Shown here in pieces: positions 1 through 10,651 of a DNA stretch of 28,720 nt; the stretch's first letter is position 1; every line of letters begins with the position of its first letter. The notes beneath the pieces were generated by a model. It was not told the DNA's origin, did not search any database, and was given only the letters and a program-made list of their open reading frames with translations. The DNA comes from Schoenoplectus triqueter (taxonomy: Eukaryota; Streptophyta; Magnoliopsida; Poales; Cyperaceae). Where the stretch lies: contig CAXKVV010000236.1 in the NCBI GenBank assembly GCA_964058805.1, positions 1-28,720 on the forward strand. Direction: 5' to 3'. A program made the translations under genes and the position numbers.

Positions 1-463
1 AGTACCCCGTGGAAAGCAGAAATGCCTTTATGTATCATGTTAATTTTACAACCTAATTCTTTTACCTGTTTGGCTTGAGATGTCCGTACAAAATCTCCAA
101 GCAATGAAATGACATACGCTTTAGCCTTGCGCAATTTACGCTTCTCATCAGAAGTAAGCCCTCTCTCTTCTTTGCACACTGGTTCGACCACAGCAAAGAA
201 AATAAAATGTTAATGCATCTAAAAATGAAAAAAAAAATCAATATTGAAAGTTCTGGGTGTCACTATAAATCAATCAATACTATGTGTATCGGTAGAAATA
301 ACTAACTAATGAACTAACCAATGATATTTATTGCAATGATAGTGTCCCAAGGTTTGGCAATAACTCGAATAGCCCAAGAGATTAGCTCGGCACTTGATTG
401 CGCATGGAGAGAAACACCGACTAGTATTCTTGAGCCTGGATCACACTCCTTTATGATCTCCAT
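1..463 (-). CDS. N-terminal part of a USP-domain receptor-like cytoplasmic kinase (partial, two exons)
   Basis: Exon 1 runs from the ATG at 463 down to 319 and exon 2 from 178 to the window edge; joined, they give 107 open residues. Residues 12-19 read RILVGVSL, the first strand of a universal stress protein (nucleotide-binding alpha-hydrolase-like) fold. Residues 23-48 (SSAELISWAIRVIAKPWDTI, then IAINII) form the following helix and second strand. Exon 2 continues with VCKEERGLTSDEKRKLRKAK and LLGDFVRTSQAKQ. Plant proteins with this start are cytoplasmic Ser/Thr kinases with the USP domain in front; the kinase domain would lie left of position 1. The ATG at 463 is the first Met after an in-frame TAA about 14 codons upstream. 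The usual glycine-rich USP nucleotide motif is not reached, so ATP binding cannot be judged. Family assignment is from recognised sequence, not from a search. Confidence 0.82.
179..318 (-). other. Intron 1 of the USP-kinase gene
   Basis: Read on the minus strand, the donor is G|GTTAGT at 318 and the acceptor is AACCAG at 184-179. Removing these 140 bases joins ATT-G to TG-TGC, restoring a Val codon and one open frame through the USP domain. The intron is A/T-rich, as expected for a dicot. Confidence 0.78.
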
Positions 464-1390
464 ATCCGGTGCTTGTGCTTGGAACAAGAAGTGCTTAGAA
501 ATGGAAGTTTGTTAGTTAATATCTTTTTGAAGTGTTCATATAGGTAGAAAGGGACAGTGAAGGGGGTAATATATATGATAGGTCTTTGTTGCATCGATGG
601 CATATGTTGCAAAGGGGGCTTAAGTTGTGGAGTCCACCTACGCTTATTTCTTAAGGTTTAAGAGGGAGGAGGAAATATAATCGTACATCGTAAAACAACA
701 GAGTTATCTTTGCAGAAAAAAAAATGTTAAATGTTCATGTCAAACATGACTTAAAGCTAGTGATAGGAGAAATATATCATAATTAATATTAAAATTCAGC
801 CAAAATGAGAAAAGAATGAAGGCCAATTATTTAGATTGAGACTGTTTGAATCAATTTGTAACGTACAAAGTCACATATGATACAATAGTCAGATGGCCCT
901 TTTGTTGGTCCTGGAATTCAGGGGATTTAGAAATAATATATTTAACCAAATTGTTGGTGTTCACATTTTTTTTTCCAGATAAGATTGGTTACATTTAAAA
1001 CTACTCAAGTTAAAGATTTAATGGGGTCATACTATTTTTAATTATAGCAAGTTGAATTTTCAGTTCGCAAAAAAAAAGTTGGATTTTCAGTTTGCTTGTA
1101 GTTTGGCCATTGACAGGTTGGGATCAGAAATTGATGCATAGTTGGATTTTTACTTGGGTCAACACATTTGGAACTTCGGATTAAATCCATAATTCCTTTT
1201 GGGGACGTACAGTTTCTCCGTTGCTAATTAAACAATTAATTTTGTGGAACTAAGAGCAGGGAACTTCTGTTCTAATTCTTTTGGCATATCTGACATCATT
1301 AATTAGCCAATGCTTACGTTTCCTGATTTGCTGCCAGTTTCATGCATGGTGAACTGACGCGTGTACACTGGAGAGACAGTGAGGGCATGG
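464..1390. other. Upstream flank of the USP-kinase gene, no gene
   Basis: No coding frame or repeat that I can support. The segment nearest 464 is presumably 5' UTR or promoter of the kinase gene. Purine-rich plus-strand tracts near 650-680 read as CT-rich on the gene's strand, a common look for plant leader sequence, but no transcription start can be fixed. Confidence 0.5.
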
Positions 1391-1994
1391 GTGACGAGTA
1401 TGGCTGTAAATGGTACGACGTTCATTAAATTTTTTACTCATATTTTACTTATTAATTTTTTTATCTATACATTATTTTTATTCATTAAAAATTTCGGATA
1501 AGGATAACGGTAAATAATAAGTACAAATAAAAAAAAATTCAATAAAAAATTATATGATTTAGATAAATAAATAATATTAAATAAATATACTAATAAAGTG
1601 CAATAATAATTAACATTTTATATATAACAAAAATCATATAATTTTTTCATATCAATTGTCATAAAAAATATATACTAATTATTATATATATTTATATAAT
1701 TTAATATATATATATATATTTATTTATAAAAAATATAAAATAATTTTATTTATATATATTTAATTATTTATATATATTTAATTATATACATTTATATAAT
1801 TTACTCAATAGATAACGGGTAACGAAAACCTATTATCCATATTCATATTTGATAAGTTAACGAAACTTTTTTTTTTAACCTATATCCATATCCGATAACT
1901 TAACGAAAATAAAATCTTACTCATACCTATTTTATCGATACGATACGATCGGATAAACGAATAAAAAAATATCATTCACAGCCCTAGTGACGAG
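1391..1994. mobile_element. hAT-type MITE with 8-bp target duplication GTGACGAG
   Basis: The element spans 1399-1986 (588 bp) and is bracketed by perfect copies of GTGACGAG at 1391-1398 and 1987-1994. The left end reads TATGGCTGTAAATGG and the right end, reverse-complemented, TAGGGCTGTGAATGA: 12 of 15 bases match. Short imperfect terminal inverted repeats plus an 8-bp duplication are the signature of the hAT superfamily. The interior is very A/T-rich, with runs of TATATATTTAATTA and GGATAACGG-like motifs near both ends. It has no transposase frame, so it is non-autonomous. It sits about 0.9 kb upstream of the USP-kinase start codon. Confidence 0.85.
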
Positions 1995-2665
1995 GCCCTC
2001 ATTTGGCAATTTTAATTCGGGGCAATGACATGGGGGAGATAATGCGGTTGGTAGAGAGAGAGAAAGGTGGTTTGGTGTGGAAGCAAAGCTTTGGTTTGTG
2101 CTTGATAGTTTTTATTCTAACTTCTCGTTGAAGTTATAAAGCATGTGGCCACAAAGAGAGAATAAGAGGGGGAGAGTAACGGTGTGTTATGATTAAAAGG
2201 AGTCTAAACTGGGTAGTTTAGTAGGTTGTTTTCTTAGGCATGATTTGAAAGGATTTGGTATTTAATTGTGTCTTTTGTGGGACTGAAGTAAAATTAAGGG
2301 ATAAGGCAAGTTAAAGGTACTAAAGGGATTGGATTCAGAACTTGGAGAAGGTGGGAATTAGGGATTGTAGGTCATTAGTATAGTTACAATTTGGAGCACA
2401 TATGATTGGTGCATATTAATGTGGTGTGATGCTTTCAAGAAATGTGTCTGCGTATGCTACCAGTCAATTTTAGATCATGAATCCTATCAAAATCTTAATT
2501 CTTCACTCTAAAAAATGTCCGGATTGAATCTGATGGTTGTTATCAAGGTCATACTAACTTTTCCCCCTTTTCATTTTGGGGAAAAAAGTCACATTAATCT
2601 CATCATTTATTGTTTTTAAATATCACTGATGGAAATTGAAGATATTTTTTCTTTATATATGTACT
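1995..2665. other. Intergenic, possible distal promoter of the USP-kinase gene
   Basis: No gene found. On the minus strand a TTTATAA-like box lies near 2135-2142, followed about 70 bases on by a CT-rich stretch (complement of the GAGAGAGAGA tract near 2055-2064). That order would fit a far-upstream start with a leader intron carrying the hAT element. This is speculative: many plant genes start much closer to the ATG. Confidence 0.25.
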
Positions 2666-3588
2666 ATCTTCATATGCAAAACAACGGAAAAAAAAAGAGA
2701 AAATAGGAATTGTTTAAATTGATGGTATAATTTGGGCCGTCTGATATAGAGTTTAAATTTTGATCAGATGGATTTTGGGAAAATCAACCTTGCCATCACA
2801 ATTATAATCTATGACTCCAGGGAGATTTTATCTGGGGACAAATATTTCTTTTTTGAATTAAGCAAAATTATGCATTCAATTTTTCCATTGTATCCTTTAT
2901 TGATACCTAGAATCTAACTCACTCAATGAATGCAACAAATTATTATATTTTGTGATCCACCATTGAAAATTTAATGTATCTTTTGATATTGCTTCTATTT
3001 GATAGTTATTATGTCAACTTAAATGTTTTAAATATGTTTTAAGATGTAGCTATCATAATTTTCTAAAAGACGAGAATAATTGCAAAATAAAGAAAAAGAA
3101 AACTATTTCAATCCAAAAGATAAAATCCGTTTAACGCTTGTGGATTAAATTTGTTGGGCTATGATCAGAGGTCTACCAGTTACCCCCAGACTAAAGTTCA
3201 AGGCCTTGTATACATATTCGCAATATTGATCTGGGCTTGATAATTAATAGACCCTGCTCTTAAATGTAAGTTTTCTGGGCCTACTATTGTTTAAGGCCTA
3301 AATATTGCTTCAATCTCAAGTTATTTTACAAGTTCCAAAATTTAATTCAAATCTCGTCCAATAAAAATATATGGCAATATAGAGAAATCATGGTACCTTG
3401 GTTCCTCACACTGGCTATTTCAACTCCATATCCACCGTCGTAAATCATAATTGTGATGGCAAGGTTGGTTTTTCCAAAATCCAACTGATTAAAATTTAAC
3501 GTTTATATCAGACGGCCCAAATTATAACAAAAGTGAACAAAGACAGTTTCTATTATCTCATTTTCTTTTGTTGTTTTGCATGTAAAGA
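2666..3588. mobile_element. Foldback element with ~148-bp imperfect inverted arms
   Basis: The left arm (about 2666-2812) and right arm (about 3440-3588) are reverse complements. Shared blocks include GCAAAACAAC, ATAATTTGGGCCGTCTGATA and CCTTGCCATCACAATTAT, separated by about 630 bp of A/T-rich sequence. The interior has no coding frame. A foldback or long-TIR non-autonomous DNA transposon explains this best. I could not find a convincing target duplication, so exact ends and superfamily are open. Confidence 0.6.
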
Positions 3589-4702
3589 TGAGGATTGAGG
3601 TGTGATAATTGCATTCTTCATCTGCACACTGTGTTCTATACACAATGTTAAGGAAAAATAATTTTGGAAAATATAGTCTCTAACTCAAATTCAGAAATAT
3701 ATATTTTTGAAAGCATGCAAATATGGTACTAATGTGCAATAATAATTTCTCTTTAAAAAAAATAAAGGATGAGATTAATATAATTTTTTTCCCCCAAAAA
3801 AGAAACATTTTTATGTTTTATCTTTTCTTCAAAAAAAAAAGAAGAAGGATAAAACCGTTTAAGAGTAGAAAACAAACAAAAAAAAAGAGTAGAAAAGAGC
3901 ATATGCGAAATAATATAATTAACTAATTAAGAGTAGAAAAATCAACTGTTTGTAAAACTTATAAACTTGCATACAATAATTCACCAACTCAAATTTGATA
4001 AAAACTAAAAAGAAAACAGAGATGAAATTCTGAACCATGAAAAGAACAAACACCTTTATTCCTACTCGATTGTTTTATAATAATTCGAAGTTTCTTTTTC
4101 TGCAATTTTGCTATCTGAGTATCAAATCATGTTATCATGTAGGCTAAAAAGGAACAACAGCAATCAACTATTCGCTGAAAGATAACTCTGTGAGGCAACC
4201 CAACTCTGGTCTCTCTGTCGCTTTTGGGTCTCTTCTTTCTGTTTCTAATTGTACCAACTTTTAATGTATGACACTGTACCGTCACTTTCTATTTGCTAAT
4301 TAAACATCATCCTCCCATTGGAGTGCCCCCAGATTTAGTTGTTAGAATCTGATCCAGATAGATGGAAAGGTCTTTTGTGTGGAATTTATAGGCAGGTTCC
4401 TTTCTGTACAAAAATGTTACCTCTCCATTTTATATGAAATAGGGACTCCCGTAATTCCTAATTTACTATAAATCAGCCCAATGGAAAAAGAAGAAGAAGT
4501 TTAATAATTACTGCTACACTGCCACGCGGCCAGAGACGGAGATAGGATGAATTGCAGTGGGGCGTCCCTTTGATTTGCTTTGGATGTGTGAAGTTATAAT
4601 CTCATAACAGTATAACACCCTCTAAAATCTAAAATCTAAAGGTCAGTAACATGTGAAGCGCGGTACAACGAGAAGAAGATAAGTTTCCGAGATAGGTGGG
4701 AG
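3589..4702. other. Intergenic, nothing recognised
   Basis: A/T-rich with several poly-A and poly-T tracts near 3760-3900. The short open frame there is lysine-rich low-complexity translation and not a credible gene. At about 4410-4446 the motif TACAAAAATGTTACCTCTCC, followed by TATGAAAT, matches sequence near 7340-7390, marking a dispersed repeat fragment. Confidence 0.5.
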
Positions 4703-4853
4703 TCAGATGGGGCAGAACCAATAATGATCGATGGGATGTTCGGTTTAAATAAATAAAAAAATATTTTACCGTACGATCTTTTATTTTTTGATAAATTAAG
4801 AGAGTACTTGAATACCGACTGATATCTATCTTGGTTCCGCCCCTGATCAGATG
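4703..4853. mobile_element. Short hAT-type MITE, same family as the copy at 26751-26910
   Basis: The element is about 4711-4845 (135 bp). The right end, reverse-complemented, reads CAGGGGCGGAACC and the left end reads GGGCAGAACC, apparently lacking its first bases or mutated there. The flanks GTCAGATG (4703-4710) and ATCAGATG (4846-4853) match at 7 of 8 bases, consistent with an aged hAT target duplication. The core shares TTTTACCRTACGATMTTTTA with the copy at 26751-26910, so both derive from one family. The apparent 87-residue open frame across it is a chance frame. Confidence 0.68.
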
Positions 4854-6108
4854 GGCCTATGCCCCTTGTGATTCTGTATGATTCTGTAATGATACTCACT
4901 GGCCCCTTATCTGATACTATTTATCAAGCACTTAAAAAAGATTTGTGAATTTTCTAAAATAAATATTGTTCCACTACCTCATAATAATAATATTCATACT
5001 ATGAGATAAATCAGTATGAGCAGAGGTGATGATTGTCAAGTAAATTGATCAATTGACAATAGATGTTTTGATATATCAGCCAAGAAATTGCCAAAGATTT
5101 ATTTCAGGGAATGATCAATTGACAATAGTTATTTTGATATATCAGCCAAGAAATTGAGAAGTAAACAAAAATATGATAAATCATGCGTTATTTTCTAATT
5201 AATTTATCTTATATTTGTACGGTTCCTTGTAACAAAATTCTTTGTATAAATTATTAACTGTTTTTTAGGAGGTCATAGATTTGAAATTCGGATGGAGTCT
5301 CTTTATGAATATTTATAAAATTTAAGGACTTGATTTTTATATTTACTATAATAAAAAGTTCAAACTTTTTAATTAATGAATTTTTGGAAAATGAGAAATT
5401 TCTTATAAAGTTCGACTTTTGTCACCGCTCCATAATAATTCTAGCTTCTTCTCTGCATCTTGCACAACCGTTTTTGGATTAACGGATGTCCTTTAAAATT
5501 GGAGTGCGAATATCAAAGTAGATCCAATGATTTTTACTCCATGCATATTCATTCTTTTTATATTATACGTATTTATTATAATCACTCTTATTCATTACAC
5601 TATGCCTTTATATCGATTTATGTAAATTTGCTCAAAAGTTTAAATAGTGAAAGTATATGTAGTACTAAAAAAACATGTACGTATTGGTTATCATATGACC
5701 GATGATTTTATAAATTTATCATTCGATATAATATAGCTATAACTAAATATCATATATCATGTTAGTATTTGTATGGTAGCTTTTCGGATAATAATCTGTA
5801 CAAAATAAAATTAATTATATAAAAAAGTAGACCAAGTAGCATTCAAATATTATTTTCAGGGATATATTTACTCTTTTGATATGGGGTAAATTGGTTCCTT
5901 TTCTACATATTACTCAAGAATTAGTAGCATTTTATTCATTTTCTTTAATACAAGTTTAAAAGAAAATAAAGTTTAATTTTTTTTTGTTCTTTCTTCCTTT
6001 TTTTTAAAGTAATTGATTGAAGTTAGAATTATAACATATAATCTCTTATTCTTATTAAAATATTTCATGTATTTGTTTGTGATCATTCCCAATCCATGCT
6101 CAAAAAAG
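4854..6108. other. Intergenic A/T-rich sequence
   Basis: No gene supported. It contains the 66-bp-period tandem duplication annotated separately. Short open frames around 5460-5705 have no domain or codon character. The remainder is simple A/T-rich DNA with no terminal repeats that I can detect. Confidence 0.5.
5046..5156. repeat. Two-copy tandem duplication, period 66 bp
   Basis: The 45-bp core starting TGATCAATTGACAATAG and ending ATATCAGCCAAGAAATTG occurs at 5046-5090 and again at 5112-5156. There is only a small difference between copies (GATG versus TTAT). A 21-bp spacer lies between them, so this is a local duplication. Confidence 0.85.
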
Positions 6109-6180
6109 TTTCGATTTTGTATGAAATACTTCTGAGGGGCAACGAGAAATGCCCGCTTCATGAAGAAATAAATGGAGAAG
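6109..6180. repeat. Left copy of a ~72-bp direct repeat flanking the 6194-7360 foldback
   Basis: It contains TGTATGAAATACTTCTGAGG and CGAGAAATGCCCGCTTC, matching 7367-7441 in the same orientation with scattered substitutions. The two copies bracket the foldback element closely on both sides. Confidence 0.75.
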
Positions 6181-6193
6181 AACATATAAAGGG

Positions 6194-7360
6194 GAGAGGT
6201 ACCATTTTTATATGTCCTATTTGGATTTTTTTTCTTAATTAACTTAATTAATAAATAAGTCTATGTTAAAAGTCTAAAAATCAAGTTATTTATTTACATG
6301 GTCTAACTAAGAGCGTGATTTTAACTCATACTCTTTGGATCTCAAGTTTTATGTTCGATAATTTACTGCGTCATACTGTCATTAAAAAACGCAAGGTCAA
6401 ATAATGTCCTTCAGTTTAAATTTATAGTGCATGACTTCAAATCATATCATTCAACTAAACTAGGTAAAATTTTATGTTATGCATGTAGAAATTTTCATGA
6501 ATTTCGGATTGTATTTCAATATCCAAATTGTATTTTTTTTATAAAAAAATATGTCCATTTGAAATATGAATTATCCATAATATTTTTTTCTGAATTTTTA
6601 TTATATTATTTTATTTTTACATGCACACTCTGAATTTTTTTCGATGTTTTCTTATCATATGTAATTTAATAATTTATAATTATCAAGATTATTAAAATTT
6701 TAACATTTTATAAAGATTATTAAGATTGTAATATTTTATTTTTAGCTCTGAAAATTTTGTAATTATTAAGATTATTTTTCTACGATCGGCGTATATATAT
6801 TGTATATTTATATCATTAAAATATTTTTAATAATTAAAATTTTAAATATAAATTTTAATAATTTAAATATTTGATGATCAAATATTTGAATATTTTTTTA
6901 AATCATGCAAATAAAAATGATAAAATAATAAAATAATTTGAAAATTTTAATAAAAATTATGAATGTATAATTCAAACATCAAATGAATATATTTTTTTTA
7001 TAGGAAACTCCAATTTGGACGTTGAAATATAATTCAAAAAGTTCATGAAAAAACTACACATATAACATAAAATTATACGTAATTAATTTGAATGTTGTCA
7101 GTTGAAATCACATCCTTTAAATTTAAACTGAAGGGAGTCACCTCACTCTATGTTTTTTAATCTCAATATGAAAACGATTAATTATTGGATATAAAATTGG
7201 GGGTTTAAAGGTGTAAGTTGAAGTCACACTCTTAATTAGATTATCCGTATAAATAACTAATAACTTAGATGTAATATATAATATTAGTGTGTAAAGTTGT
7301 TTAATATTTATGTTGTTTATGAGAAAATACCTTCTATTTCATACAAAAATGGTACCTCTC
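6194..7360. mobile_element. Large foldback element, ~340-bp inverted arms
   Basis: The outer ends are inverted copies: GAGAGGTACCATTTTTATATG at 6194-6214 against CATACAAAAATGGTACCTCTC at 7340-7360. Further paired blocks run inward in order. AAGAGCGTGATTTTAACT (near 6309) pairs with sequence near 7214-7234, TCCTTCAGTTTAAATTT (6407-6423) with 7118-7135, and TTTATGTTATGCATGTAGAA (near 6471) with 7040-7075. TATTTCAATATCCAAATTG (near 6511) pairs with about 7011-7035. The loop (about 6530-7000) is nearly pure A/T. No transposase frame is present. This is a non-autonomous long-inverted-repeat DNA transposon; superfamily unknown because no short target duplication is clear. Confidence 0.72.
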
Positions 7361-7366
7361 CATTTC

Positions 7367-7441
7367 TCGTTCTATTTTGTATGAAATGCTGCTGAGGGGC
7401 AATGAGAAATGCCCACTTCCATGACGAACAAAATTGAGAAG
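7367..7441. repeat. Right copy of the ~72-bp direct repeat flanking the foldback
   Basis: It reads TGTATGAAATGCTGCTGAGG then TGAGAAATGCCCACTTCC, the counterpart of 6109-6180. Its left part also resembles 4410-4446, so the sequence may belong to a wider dispersed family rather than being only a target duplication. Confidence 0.75.
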
Positions 7442-7618
7442 TACTTGAGAAATATTTCATCATGGAGATTGGAGGCCGAGGGAACCTCTTTGTTATGGGG
7501 TCCTGACTCCTAAATTTGCATGCAATTTCTTAGTGGCAAGCACGCGGTATCATAACATCAATCAGATGGCTTCTCTCACGCACTGTCTGCCATCTCCTAT
7601 ACATACAACTCCGTCATT

Positions 7619-7767
7619 GGGGCTACGGTCTAATGGAAGTGACATAGTTTCCCACTGTGGAGATTCAGGTTTGAGATCCAGCAAAAACTGGAATAGACGT
7701 GTGTGGTGTTGAGTGAAACTGAAAATATTAGTAATTATGCGTGTATATTAATTAATTAATTTCCATC
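7619..7767 (+). mobile_element. tRNA-derived SINE
   Basis: A box-A-like motif, GGTCTAATGG (7627-7636), is followed about 32 bp later by a box-B-like motif, GGTTTGAGATCC (7668-7679). This is the internal RNA polymerase III promoter spacing of tRNA-type SINEs. The head GGGGCTACGGTCTAATGGAA and the following gt-rich body look like plant SINEs rather than a tRNA gene, because no cloverleaf can be completed. The flanks GTCATTG (7613-7619) and GTCATCG (7770-7776) may be a decayed target duplication. The 3' end is A/T-rich (TTAATTAATTAATTT) and is the least certain boundary. Confidence 0.55.
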
Positions 7768-7777
7768 TTGTCATCGC

Positions 7778-8250
7778 CACTTAAAAAATTAACTTTTATG
7801 TGATATAAAAATGTAACATATTTCTGTAACTATTGTACTATTGTATATGATGAGTATCATTATTTTTTGGAGTCTGAAATCAACAGTCTAAAATCTGCTA
7901 AATTTTATTATTTTTAGGTCCAAATGTTAGCTTTTATAATACGACACGCCTAATTAAATTATCAAACCATCTTACCATTTTCCTTATTCAGATTTATCAA
8001 ATCATGAATACAACTTGAATTCTCTGTCCTTCCTACACACTTTCAGTCTAGTACAAATATAAAGATGTTTATCATTTTTCTCATTACATCCAGTTTTGTT
8101 CCCGGATAACTTTTGGACTAAACTTTTTTTAGGGCATTAACACAATTAATGATAGTAATGAAATGAAACAATAATAATACCACACAATGTTTTCATTCGA
8201 AGTGTGAAACCATCCAAAAGCTTTTTTTTGGCAACGTAATGGTGTGACAA
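7778..8250. other. Intergenic, nothing recognised
   Basis: A/T-rich sequence without coding potential, inverted repeats or tandem units that I can support. Confidence 0.45.
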
Positions 8251-8478
8251 CTCTAAAATATAGCTCGGAGTAAATTTTATAAACAATCCTTAAACTATCA
8301 TTTTTTATGAAATTAGTTTTTAAATTTTCAAAAGAATTAATTTGATCTTTAAATCAACACAGCTCTAAATATAGCTAGCTTAGAGTAAATTAATTTTATA
8401 AATGATCCTTAAACTATTTTTTTTTATCAAATTAATTCTTAAAATATCAAAAATATTAATTTGATCTTTAAATCACAG
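8251..8478. repeat. Two-copy tandem duplication, ~112-bp unit
   Basis: Copy 1 (8251-8360) and copy 2 (8363-8478) share CTCTAAAATATAGCT, GAGTAAATT, ATCCTTAAACTAT and TTAATTTGATCTTTAAATCA in the same order. Small insertions and substitutions separate them, so the duplication is not recent. Confidence 0.8.
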
Positions 8479-8501
8479 TGTATAGAGTATAAACACTTCT
8501 C

Positions 8502-8825
8502 TTAGGGTATGTTTGGATGTGTCAGGAATAGCAGAATAATTATTGTTTTCATAATAGAAATAGCAGTAGTGTTCCGGAACAGTGAAAATAACTGTTATTT
8601 TGCTATTCTGTGGTGATGATGAAATAACTGTTGTTCTTCTCAACTCTCTATTATTATTTTCAATAAACAATTCAAATAATATTTCTACCATCCGAAATAG
8701 CATTACCTTTTTACTATCCTCGCGCTAACCGAAAAATCACTATTTTTTCACTATCTTCATTTGCTATTCTCAATTCCTCTAAACTTAAGTTATTTTATTC
8801 TTTGCATCAATCCAAACACACCTAA
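8502..8825. mobile_element. Tourist (PIF/Harbinger)-like MITE
   Basis: The element is 8505-8822 (318 bp). The left end is GGGTATGTTTGGATG and the right end, reverse-complemented, is GGTGTGTTTGGATTG. The flanking triplets are TTA (8502-8504) and TAA (8823-8825), fitting the 3-bp TWA target of PIF/Harbinger elements with one change. The interior has no transposase. The 76-residue minus-strand open frame inside is accidental. Confidence 0.65.
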
Positions 8826-10237
8826 GTCAAGTATAGACGCTTTATGAAAAAAGTATGAATAGATCTTAGATATAGATTAAAAAAAATAGAAATGGGAGAT
8901 GTTGCTATCACTTCTTTTTATATAATTAATGAACGGAGAGTTGCGTCCAGAATAGCTAATGGGGGTGTTGTTGGAAACTATCATCAAATCCTTATTGTGA
9001 CAGTTGGCATCACATATTCTTTATGGCATGGACCACACAAATTAATTATGACAATAAGAATTGACATGCGTTCATTTCATACTCGGCAATCCGATTAATA
9101 GATAATGCTTTCCCTTGCGCGCCTCGACAGATGTGAATGTAGTTCTGAAAGAAAAAGAAAAAAGAAAAATCAAAGATTGTAGTTCTGTTAGACCTTTATT
9201 GTGAAATGCAAAAACTTTAAATTACTTTCGGAGAGGTTTAGGCATCCCAAAATTCTTTCATAAACTTAAGGCTTTAATTTGTTCTACATTTATCCACATG
9301 TTTTTTTTCCCACATGCCAAATGCATGCATATATTCAGTTTTTTGAACGATTCAACAAGAGGGCAACAATCCATAATTCTAAATCTAAAAATTGTCAGTG
9401 TCCAAAAAGAATGAAAAATGAGAATATATAACACCTTATTTTTTATTCACGCATGAAAAAGTTGATTTAGGTTGTTGTTTTTTTTTTGTTACCACCAGAT
9501 GTCAGCTTCTCATTTTTAAAATTTATAAATAAAAAAAAATACACCAATTTGGACCATCTTCCTAGTGACCATGAAAAACACCAGGTACAAGCTCACTGAC
9601 AAAATGACAAAGTGACATCCGGAAATTTAATTCTTTCATGAACAAAACAATAATCCACCGTTAAATATTGCATAAATTTTATTTCTAAAATCAGTGACAG
9701 TAAGTAGCATTTTAACCCGTCTCATGGAACAAAACACCAAAAGTGTAACATTACATCCAATAGCTATACTAAGAATATGCGGAAATTATTCACCAAGGCG
9801 AATAAGCAATGTACTATGTCAATAGTAAAACCGCTGTCGCGTCGCCGCATCCCAACCCAAACCGTTCATTAATGCTGCCACGTGGCATAGAACCACATAC
9901 CAATGCTTAAAACCCATCGCCAATTACCAAGAAAGAAAAAGAGTTCTATTTCAAAATAAAATTGACGAGTACCTTCCATCCCCCTCATCTAAAATCTAAA
10001 TCCAAATACAACAAAAATACCAAAAAAAATGTATATATTGAACGAGGAAAAAGACATGCTTATTCACAACCAAAATATCTCTCTGCTCAATAAACTGAAC
10101 AGTCTCCCAATTCTCTGTACTTTTTTGTCGTTATCTGATACTATGAAGAATTTCTTTTTCTTTTTCTTTCCTCCATTTTTCAATATTCTTTTTTCCTTTC
10201 TTCGATAGAGTTATCAAGGTCATATCTATCTCTTTAT
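8826..10237. other. Intergenic region downstream of the GDU gene
   Basis: No gene supported. A short open frame at 8892-9098 has no family features. It contains the isolated G-box at 9877-9886. The sequence 9800-9870 is locally richer in G and C (CCGCTGTCGCGTCGCCGC). Confidence 0.45.
9877..9886. promoter_or_regulatory. Perfect palindromic G-box GCCACGTGGC
   Basis: The 10-bp palindrome contains the CACGTG core bound by plant bZIP and bHLH factors and used as an ABA-response element. It lies about 770 bp beyond the stop codon of the minus-strand GDU gene, so it is not in that gene's 5' promoter. Its target, if any, is unknown. Confidence 0.5.
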
Positions 10238-10379
10238 TAAGGCCCGTTCATTTCTTACTCACGTCCGTCGAAAATATAAATTTTATTCAGATTGATTTTT
10301 TTTTACCCACACAAACGTAAAAATTAATTCAAATTTCACACCCAAATTCATGCGTGAATTACCACCGAACAGACCCTAA
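10238..10379. mobile_element. Tourist-like MITE with TAA target duplication
   Basis: The element is 10241-10376 (136 bp). TAA flanks both sides (10238-10240 and 10377-10379). The left end GGCCCGTTCATTTC and the reverse-complemented right end GGGTCTGTTCGGTGG are imperfect inverted repeats of the GGGYCTGTTCGG type found on plant Tourist elements. It lies about 270 bp beyond the GDU stop codon. Confidence 0.7.
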
Positions 10380-10651
10380 AAGAATGAAACAGACAACAGT
10401 ACAAATCAGAAGCAAAATTCTTTCTTCTTCTTCTGAGAAACAAAATTGAAATAAAAAAAGAACGGTATACGCATCAGAAATCTAATTCAAAGTATCAAAA
10501 TTGTTGTCCCATTAAATTCTCTCATTTTTTTTTACATTCCCGCATCAACTACAAGTCACGCCCAAAAAATAAAAACCACGATGATTTGATTATTATGTTC
10601 CAATCAAACAGCGAGAAAAAAAAATCACTACTCAACTATCACTGATCATTA

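Noticed and set aside
321..515. 64-residue plus-strand frame
   Set aside because: It is antisense to exon 1 of the USP-kinase gene, which has recognisable family sequence and proper splice sites.
5040..5160. CRISPR-like or satellite array
   Set aside because: There are only two copies with one spacer, and the context is a plant nuclear genome; it is a simple tandem duplication.
7124..7144. AACTGAAGGGAGTCACCT resembling miR319/miR159
   Set aside because: The match is partial and the sequence is part of the foldback arm, whose partner explains it without a miRNA gene.
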